From: Campylobacteraceae bacterium
GTDB taxonomy: Bacteria; Campylobacterota; Campylobacteria; Campylobacterales; Sulfurovaceae
DNA length: 11,233 nt
Assembly (NCBI GenBank): GCA_027022775.1
Contig: JALVXO010000119.1
Coordinates: forward strand, 1 to 11,233
Reading direction: 5' to 3'
Shown here piece after piece: positions 1 to 6,106 of the stretch. The translations under genes and the position numbers were made by a program. The notes beneath the pieces were generated by a model, which was given only the letters and a program-made list of their open reading frames with translations, searched no databases and had not been told where the DNA came from. The stretch's first letter is position 1. The number at the start of each line of letters is the position of its first letter.

Positions 1-359
1 TCATCATATCTTGTATCGATTCTGATACAGTTTGCAATACAAATCTTTTCGCAAAGCCCGCAGCCGATGCATCTGTAATGGCCGCTCTCTAGCAATCTTT
101 TCATTTCATGGATTGCTCTGTATCTAGGACTTATAGGCAGTTTTTCAAGCGGATACTTTACAGTGTGCATCTGCCCCATAAAGAGCGCTTTAAACATCTC
201 TCTGATTGTAACTTTCAAGCCAACTAGCAACTCCAGCTTCACAGAGCGTTTAAGCACTCTTTTAAACTTGCCCCAGCCGGTTGTCGGCGTAGGCTCTAAA
301 TCTAACATTCTGTAGTTTTGAACACCTACATTTCTGTCTTTAAAATTTTCTAAACTCAT
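1..359 (-). CDS. nuoI: NADH-quinone oxidoreductase subunit I (NuoI), 3' end cut by window edge
   Basis: Ferredoxin-like subunit that passes electrons through clusters N6a and N6b to N2 in NuoB. The first 119 residues are visible, and the frame runs open off the left edge. The N-terminal ~90 residues form a hydrophobic and basic lead with an amphipathic membrane-surface helix. The first cluster motif is CIGCGLCEKICIANCIRI with Cys97, 100, 103 and 107. The residue after the fourth cysteine is Ile instead of the usual Pro, and Cys111 is additional. The second CxxCxxCxxxC set lies outside the window. Start: ATG at 359, five bases after AAGGAG. It follows nuoH by 9 bp, in standard nuo order. Identification rests on the motif plus order and is firm. 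Confidence 0.93.
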   Translation of the reverse strand, partial: MSLENFKDRNVGVQNYRMLDLEPTPTTGWGKFKRVLKRSVKLELLVGLKVTIREMFKALFMGQMHTVKYPLEKLPISPRYRAIHEMKRLLESGHYRCIGCGLCEKICIANCIRIDTRYD

Positions 360-364
360 ACCTG

Positions 365-370
365 CTCCTT
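365..370 (-). promoter_or_regulatory. Ribosome binding site of nuoI overlapping the nuoH stop codon
   Basis: AAGGAG on the minus strand, five bases before the nuoI ATG at 359. Its first two bases are the last two of the nuoH TAA stop, so a ribosome terminating on nuoH sits on the nuoI start signal, which suits coupled translation. Confidence 0.75.
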
Positions 371-1355
371 ACGCCATAACCAAACCGGTTATTAAGATAT
401 TTATTACCGCCAGAGGCATTAAAACTTTCCAGCACAGCCACATCAACTGGTCAGGTCTGATGTGAGGCCAGGCTGAACGCACCCAAAGCATCAAGAAGAA
501 GAAGAATGACACTTTAAGGATAATCGCAATTCCGCCTGGAATAATCCATAACGGGTTAAATCCGCCAAGGAAAACAAGTGCAGCTAAAAAGCCGATTGTA
601 ATCATATTGGCATATTCACCGATAAAGAACATACCCCATCTCATACCGCTGTATTCTGTTGCGTAACCTGCAATAATTTCAGCTTCGTTTTCCAGCAAAT
701 CAAACGGGGTTCTGTTTGTCTCTGCAAAACCTGAAATTAAAAAGAGAATAAATGCTAAAGGCTGTTTCCATACAATCCAATCTGTAACACCGCCAGACTG
801 GTAATTGTTAAAGTCAATCAGCGACAAAGAGCCAACAAGCATAATAGGCGCCAGCAGCGAAAGACCTGTAACAACTTCATAACTTAAAAACTGAATTGCG
901 GTTCTGGCACTTCCTATAATACCCCATTTATTCTCTTGCGCCATACCTGCCAAAAGCGGTCCGTAAAGCCCTACGCCCATCATAGCAATAACAAACAAAA
1001 TACCGATATTCAAATCGGCAACAATCGGGCGGACTGTGTATCCAAACAGTTTAAATTCAGGAAGCAGAGGAACAGCTGCAAGCGCAATAAATGCAGTTGC
1101 CGCAGTAATCATAGGCGCAACCATAAAGATAATTCTATTTGCGCCGCTTGGTATAAAATCCTCTTTTGTAAACAGTTTAATACCGTCGGCTAAAATTTGC
1201 AAAAGCCCATACGGTCCAACATGCATAGGCCCAAGTCTTCGCTGGACAAATGCAAGCACCTTTCTTTCAAGATATGTTCCAAAACCTGCAAGCGCTGAAA
1301 TAATCGCCAGCACTACTATAGCTTTAATTACTGTTGCAATCATCAATCCACTCAT
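369..1355 (-). CDS. nuoH: NADH-quinone oxidoreductase subunit H (NuoH), membrane heel subunit
   Basis: Integral membrane subunit at the junction of the two arms; it forms the quinone entry channel and the first proton-path residues. It has 328 residues and about eight hydrophobic helices, normal for the family. Both signatures are present: LERKVLAFVQRRLGPMHVGP (29-48) followed by GLLQILADGIKLFTKED, and GFAETNRTPFDLLENEAEII (209-228) followed by AGYATEYSGMRWGMFFIGEY. The acidic cluster in the second signature, believed to couple quinone chemistry to proton movement, is complete (Glu212, Asp219, Glu222, Glu224, Glu226, Glu234). The ATG at 1355 lies three bases past the nuoG-b stop, with AAAGGTG inside the end of that gene. 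Its TAA at 369-371 overlaps the ribosome site of nuoI. Confidence 0.97.
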   Translation of the reverse strand: MSGLMIATVIKAIVVLAIISALAGFGTYLERKVLAFVQRRLGPMHVGPYGLLQILADGIKLFTKEDFIPSGANRIIFMVAPMITAATAFIALAAVPLLPEFKLFGYTVRPIVADLNIGILFVIAMMGVGLYGPLLAGMAQENKWGIIGSARTAIQFLSYEVVTGLSLLAPIMLVGSLSLIDFNNYQSGGVTDWIVWKQPLAFILFLISGFAETNRTPFDLLENEAEIIAGYATEYSGMRWGMFFIGEYANMITIGFLAALVFLGGFNPLWIIPGGIAIILKVSFFFFLMLWVRSAWPHIRPDQLMWLCWKVLMPLAVINILITGLVMA

Positions 1356-1358
1356 CTT

Positions 1359-3821
1359 TTACACCTTTGTTATTGTTACTTTAGCGTATCTGTTTTGGCC
1401 AAACAGACCGTAAACATCAAGTTCCGATTTGAAGTCAGGAATTTCGACTATGTCGCCTTCCATTCTCTCGTCAACCTCCACAGGAAGCTCAATTCCGCCG
1501 CCCTGCTCAAACTCAACTTTAACCCATTCGCCAAGCTGCTGGGCTCTCTCTTTAGATGCATAAAGCGCGCATTTTTCAAAAATCTGATGCGCTTTGTCGG
1601 TAAAGTCGTTAAACTGTCTTTGAGGGTTGCATCTGTATGCGATATCGCCTTCTAAAACTTTATTAGAAATCTCTTCTACCTCAATTCCATCTTTCTCTAC
1701 ACTTAAGTTGGCAAGCAGATAGCCTCTGTTTTCGCTTTGGTCATTGCCAAACTCATTTGGCAAGTCGTCAAACATAACCGCCTGATACCCTTTTTCCGTA
1801 GGCAATTTAGCAGTCCAGTCAATTGTCAAATTCTCGCCCAAGCCCAAAGCGTTCATTATATCGTTAAGCTCATAACCGTTGTAATCAAGCGCAGCATTTA
1901 AAGGCACAACACGCTTATTCATATTGGTTGTTGTCCCCTCTTGCTGGTTCATTGCAGGAATATCAAAATCCCCGTCACCCAAAGCGCTTATTCTAAAGTC
2001 GCCAGGCTCATTGTAACCTACAATGCTGCCCTCTTCTTCATCATCCAAATCGCAAATTAGCGCAACACCCAGCGCATTTGATTTTGGAGGGATAAATGCA
2101 ACTTTAAAATCTGTGCTCTCTTCAATTAGCGCAATAAGGTTTGCCAGGTTTTTAGCTCTTGGGTGGAAGTAGAAATCTTCGCCCACAATCAGTGCAAAAC
2201 TCTCTTTTTTCTTAAGCATTTTATCGATATCATCGGCAAAGCTTTCTGCATTTCCGCCAAGTCTCTCAACTAAAGTATTTGCTTCAAACTCCACCTCTTC
2301 TTCTACATTTTTCGGCACTTTTTTGGTTACCTGCTTCTCTTCGCCGGTCTCTTTGTCAACAACTGTTTCGGTAACCTCTTCCATTACCTTTTTGGTAACT
2401 GTTTTTGTGCGCTTCTCTTTTGCGGAATCTAAAACCGATTTAACGCTCTCAGGCAGTTTATCTTTATCTGCAAAAAGGTCTAAAATTAAAAGAAGCGCCG
2501 CCTCTTCATCACCCGGCTTATGGTTTAACTGCATTACGCTTTTACCGAAAGTCGGCACTAAATTATCACCTACCGGATGGAAATAGAGCCCCGCACCCTT
2601 ATTTAATTTTTGAATATTGTTAAATAGATATCTGGCCGCCGGGTTGTCATTTCTTAATTTTGCACCCACGCTTATAATAAAATCACAATCGCTCATATCT
2701 TTAAAGCTGTCTTTATAAAGCATGCGCCCTGTGGCTTTTGAGTAATAATTTAAAAACTCTTTGAAAGGTTTAACCTCTTTGTTTACAAGCTTGATGCCAA
2801 GCTTCTCTTTTAGGGTTTGAAGCATCAGAGCCTCTTCATTTGTAATCATAGAGTTAAATCTGATTGTTCCAGCGCTCTTAATAGCCTCTACAGCTTTTGC
2901 AAGCTCGGCAGGGTCTTTTTTGGCTGTGCGGTTTTCATAATCATACCCAAAGCGCCCGGCTCCGCAAAGGCTTTGATAGTGGAACTCATTTTTAACCCTG
3001 AAAATCTGCTCTGTCGTATCTGCAATTGAGTTAAAGCGGGTTTCGTAATAAAGATGGCAAGCGCTCGAACAGTGCGCGCATGCGCTTGGAACCTCTCTTA
3101 ACTCCCATGGATTGGCTTTATAAACAAAATCCCTCTCTGTAAGCGCCCCAACAGGACAGACAGCGGTACACTCTCCGCAATCTGAGCAGTTTGTGTGCTC
3201 TGTTCCGTTGCTTGGGACAATAATAGATTTTTGAAGCTTATTCCACATCGCATAAGCATCTTTTGGCATTGTCTCTTTGTAAGACTTATCCAGTTTATCC
3301 CCGCCTCTTGGTCCTGTTTTTAGAGCAGCATCGCCAATCATATCTTTACAGACTGTAACACAGCGCTCGCAGACAATACAGAGCCCCGCATCGTAATGGA
3401 GCACAGAGCTGAAATTTTTTGTCTCTCTTTTTGTGTCTGCAATTGCGTAGTGCTGCTCGTCAACCTCAAGCTCAAGAGTGTAATTTTGCAATTCGCACTC
3501 GCCGTGCTGGTCGCAAACACCGCACTGAAGCGGATGGTTTACATCATAAACCTCCATAATTGCGCGGCGCTCTTCCAAAATCTCTTCGGTTGTAACGGTA
3601 ATATTCATCCCGTCTTTGGCTTTTGCATTACAGGCATAAACCCTTTTACCGTCGGCTTCGACCAGGCATAAGCGGCACGCAAGTGTAGGCGAACATCTTG
3701 TCAGGTAACAGATTGCCGGAATAAAAATCCCGTTTGCTCTGGCAATATTTAAGATATATTCGCCCTCTTTGGCTTTGCACTCTATTCCGTCAATGGTTAC
3801 TGTTATTAAATTATCACTCAT
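1359..3821 (-). CDS. nuoG: NADH-quinone oxidoreductase subunit G, second paralogue (NuoG-b)
   Basis: Second complete NuoG, directly following the first and overlapping it by 8 bp (ATGAGTGA). With the ATG at 3821 it has 820 residues. A GTG two codons upstream (3827) is also in frame, but AGGT lies about seven bases before the ATG and fits it better. All cluster ligands are kept: N1b Cys38, 49, 52, 64; N5 His96, Cys100, 103, 109; two CxxCxxCxxxC sets at 148-158 and 212-222; N7 type at Cys248, 251, 255, 286. The block from LIVGED (544) to LTID is about 60% identical by eye to NuoG-a, so the two arose by duplication. Differences: about 25 extra residues between the two middle cluster sets, and a charged insertion of roughly 50 residues at 466-516. 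Being next to nuoH, it holds the usual nuoG position. How labour is split between the copies is not visible. Confidence 0.93.
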   Translation of the reverse strand: MSDNLITVTIDGIECKAKEGEYILNIARANGIFIPAICYLTRCSPTLACRLCLVEADGKRVYACNAKAKDGMNITVTTEEILEERRAIMEVYDVNHPLQCGVCDQHGECELQNYTLELEVDEQHYAIADTKRETKNFSSVLHYDAGLCIVCERCVTVCKDMIGDAALKTGPRGGDKLDKSYKETMPKDAYAMWNKLQKSIIVPSNGTEHTNCSDCGECTAVCPVGALTERDFVYKANPWELREVPSACAHCSSACHLYYETRFNSIADTTEQIFRVKNEFHYQSLCGAGRFGYDYENRTAKKDPAELAKAVEAIKSAGTIRFNSMITNEEALMLQTLKEKLGIKLVNKEVKPFKEFLNYYSKATGRMLYKDSFKDMSDCDFIISVGAKLRNDNPAARYLFNNIQKLNKGAGLYFHPVGDNLVPTFGKSVMQLNHKPGDEEAALLLILDLFADKDKLPESVKSVLDSAKEKRTKTVTKKVMEEVTETVVDKETGEEKQVTKKVPKNVEEEVEFEANTLVERLGGNAESFADDIDKMLKKKESFALIVGEDFYFHPRAKNLANLIALIEESTDFKVAFIPPKSNALGVALICDLDDEEEGSIVGYNEPGDFRISALGDGDFDIPAMNQQEGTTTNMNKRVVPLNAALDYNGYELNDIMNALGLGENLTIDWTAKLPTEKGYQAVMFDDLPNEFGNDQSENRGYLLANLSVEKDGIEVEEISNKVLEGDIAYRCNPQRQFNDFTDKAHQIFEKCALYASKERAQQLGEWVKVEFEQGGGIELPVEVDERMEGDIVEIPDFKSELDVYGLFGQNRYAKVTITKV
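2292..2399 (-). repeat. nuoG: Imperfect internal protein repeat in the charged insertion of NuoG-b
   Basis: Two 13-residue units, VTKKVMEEVTETV (475-487) and VTKKVPKNVEEEV (498-510), start 23 residues apart within a Lys/Glu-rich, cysteine-free segment. The shared frame is V-T-K-K-V-x-x-x-V-x-E-x-V. NuoG-a has nothing comparable between its N7 cluster and LIVGED. The pattern of valines and charges suits a beta-hairpin or a surface-exposed amphipathic element. The DNA copies are only partly alike, so this is an old or selected repeat rather than a fresh tandem duplication. Confidence 0.65.
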
Positions 3822-6105
3822 TGCCACTACCTACTTTTTTGATATTTACTTTAGAAAACTTATAAGAGGATACCGCAAAGGCACTTAAACCCATATCAAA
3901 AGTAGGGTTTAAAGCGATAGTTCCTTTCATCTGTGTATCGATGCTAAACACTCTTTGGCACCTTTGCCCCTCAACCTCAAACTCAACCAAATCACCATCA
4001 TTTAGTTTTGCAGCTTGGGCAAACTGCTGAGAACCTACCAGTTTTGGCTCTTTGGCAGTCATTTTAGCCTTTTGCGTAAATGGATTTGGATTCGATGCGC
4101 TGTTACAATTGTAAACAACAACACCGTCGAAACTTGGTAAATCCTCCACATCTTCAAGCTTTGCAGAGGCTCTCTTTTTAATAATTTTAAGCTCATATCC
4201 GCGCAAATCTTCACCCAATGGGCTAAATTTGGCACACTCCAAAGAGTCAAACTCAAGCGGCTTAAAGCCTCTGTTTTGAGGCAACTCTTTAGTTAAGTCG
4301 ATTGTATGTTTTCTGCCAACCCCCAGCGCGTTGGCAAGATCATTTAAAACATACCCGTCATATCCAAGCGCAACATTTAAAGGCACAACCCTTTTGTCAA
4401 CTGTTGCAATGGTTCCTTCCTGCTGATTTATTGCAGGCATATCCAAATCTCCGTCTCCCAGCGCGCTTAATACAAAGTCGCCCGGCGCATTGTATCCGAC
4501 TGTCCAGCCGCTAGGCTTATCTTCTAACTCATCGCACACAAGCGCAACTCCCAAACTGTTAGAGCGCGGAGGGACAATCAGCAGTTCAAAATCGCTGTAT
4601 CTCTCTATTACACCCAGCATTTTGGCAATATTTTCCGCCTGCGGATGGTTATACAAATCTTCACCCACAATCAGCGTAAATTTTCTGCGCTTCCAAAATT
4701 CCAGTTTAAGGCTCTCTATCTCTTCTTCAGAAACGCTCGATTCTCCGCTGATATTGCCAATATCCAGCTCATCTATAAACTCTTTTAGGGCTTCTGGCAT
4801 CTCTTTGCCTCTTGTTAAAAACTCAAGAAGCATTGCAGTTACACCCTCTTCGCTTCCAGCTTCGTACTTAATAAATTTAGAAACCAAATTCCCTATAGCG
4901 TAATCTTCCATAGGGTGCATATATACAACTTTTGCTTTATTGTGCTTAACCGCCATTGCAATATGGTTTTTAACCATCGGCGCTTCATCTTTTACGCGAA
5001 GCCCTAAAGTTATAATTGCATCGCTGTTGGCAACTGTTTTTAAATTCGCGCTCCACAGACTTCTTCCGCTTGTGCTGCTGTAAGCTTTTAAAAATTTAGC
5101 GAAGCCCGCCGCATCGGCGCATACAAGTTTTGCTCCCGTTTCTTGGGCTATATTTTTAAGAAGCAGCGCCTCTTCGTTTGTAATTACGGAACTAAATGCA
5201 ATAGAATCTGCCTTTTTAAGCGCCTCTACAGCCTGCTCGAATTTAGCTTTATCTTTAAAAGCCGCGGTGTTTGCATAATCAAAGCCAAAGCGCCCCGCTC
5301 CGCAAAGAGAGCTAAATTCCGCTTCATTTGTAACGCGGTAAATTTTCTCTTGCGGGTCGCTTATAGAGCCGTGTTTCACATCGTAATAGAGCTGGCATCC
5401 GCTGCTGCAAAGTGCGCAAGAGCTAGGAATTTTATTCAACTCCCACGCATTTGCAGTGTATTTAAAGTCTGTGCTAACTAGAGCACCAACAGGACATACC
5501 GCCATACACTCGCCGCAGCTTACACAGTCATTTTCTGGCTTAGTATTAACAATTGTCGATTTATAACCGCCCGGGCTGATTTGAAGCTGTTCGCTTCCTA
5601 CAATTTCGTTACAAACCCGCACACATCTTTCGCATAAAATACAAAGAGACGGGTCATAACTTATAAAGCCCCAATTCTGCACCGGTCTATGCATATCTTT
5701 TGCACTGAAACTCTGCTCCGCCACGCCAAACTCAAGCGTTTTATTCTGCAAATCGCACTCGCCGCTTTTATCGCAAACGCCGCACTCTAGCGGGTGGTTT
5801 ACATCGTAAAGCTTCATAATGTTTTGGCGCTCTTTTTCCAACTGTTCGCTGTTTGTTGTAATTACCGCGCCGTCAACCGCCTTTTCCTGGCAAGAGAGAA
5901 TCATCCCCTCAACCCCTTCAACCTCAACAACGCACATTCTGCACGAAGCTATCGGCTCTACTTTGGTTAAATAGCACATTGTAGGGATGTAAATACCGTT
6001 TTCTCTTGCAACTTCCAGTATCGTTTTACCGTAATTAGCTGTTATCTTTTTACCGTCAATGGTAACTGTAACAGTTTGCTTTTTTACATTTTTAACTTCA
6101 CTCAT
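3814..6105 (-). CDS. nuoG: NADH-quinone oxidoreductase subunit G, first paralogue (NuoG-a)
   Basis: Iron-sulfur subunit carrying electrons from the input module towards NuoI. With the ATG at 6105 it has 763 residues. Ligands seen: [2Fe-2S] N1b at Cys44, 55, 58, 72; His-Cys N5 at His104, Cys108, 111, 117; two full CxxCxxCxxxC sets at Cys155, 158, 161, 165 and Cys194, 197, 200, 204 (the latter in CPVGAL); and N7-type CxxCxxxC plus a distal Cys at 230, 233, 237, 268. Then comes a molybdopterin-oxidoreductase-like body with LIVGEDLYNHP (478-488) and NQQEGT (560-565), and a C-terminal beta domain (~660-735). Classical NuoG has one cluster fewer in the middle region. The frame can open at a TTG (6126), but this ATG, one base after the preceding TAG, gives the usual N-terminus. 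Its ribosome site is weak (GGTGGCGGTG), so coupling is likely. No H-cluster motifs, so it is not an FeFe hydrogenase. Confidence 0.93.
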   Translation of the reverse strand: MSEVKNVKKQTVTVTIDGKKITANYGKTILEVARENGIYIPTMCYLTKVEPIASCRMCVVEVEGVEGMILSCQEKAVDGAVITTNSEQLEKERQNIMKLYDVNHPLECGVCDKSGECDLQNKTLEFGVAEQSFSAKDMHRPVQNWGFISYDPSLCILCERCVRVCNEIVGSEQLQISPGGYKSTIVNTKPENDCVSCGECMAVCPVGALVSTDFKYTANAWELNKIPSSCALCSSGCQLYYDVKHGSISDPQEKIYRVTNEAEFSSLCGAGRFGFDYANTAAFKDKAKFEQAVEALKKADSIAFSSVITNEEALLLKNIAQETGAKLVCADAAGFAKFLKAYSSTSGRSLWSANLKTVANSDAIITLGLRVKDEAPMVKNHIAMAVKHNKAKVVYMHPMEDYAIGNLVSKFIKYEAGSEEGVTAMLLEFLTRGKEMPEALKEFIDELDIGNISGESSVSEEEIESLKLEFWKRRKFTLIVGEDLYNHPQAENIAKMLGVIERYSDFELLIVPPRSNSLGVALVCDELEDKPSGWTVGYNAPGDFVLSALGDGDLDMPAINQQEGTIATVDKRVVPLNVALGYDGYVLNDLANALGVGRKHTIDLTKELPQNRGFKPLEFDSLECAKFSPLGEDLRGYELKIIKKRASAKLEDVEDLPSFDGVVVYNCNSASNPNPFTQKAKMTAKEPKLVGSQQFAQAAKLNDGDLVEFEVEGQRCQRVFSIDTQMKGTIALNPTFDMGLSAFAVSSYKFSKVNIKKVGSGNE

Positions 6106-6106
6106 G

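Noticed and set aside
2323..2586. Plus-strand open frames across the window, for example here and at 4490-4903, 7700-8098 and 9267-9530
   Set aside because: They lie opposite well-supported minus-strand nuo genes, show no recognisable family features and have the irregular composition of antisense shadows.
1359..6105. Idea that the two nuoG frames are one gene split by a frameshift or an assembly artefact
   Set aside because: Each has its own complete set of N1b, N5, middle and N7 ligands and its own C-terminal domain, and the sequences are clearly diverged.
3814..6105. NuoG-a as an FeFe hydrogenase or a molybdenum formate dehydrogenase because of its doubled ferredoxin-type clusters
   Set aside because: No H-cluster cysteine motifs are seen, there is no sign of a formate dehydrogenase catalytic site, and both the operon position and the paralogue next door say NuoG.
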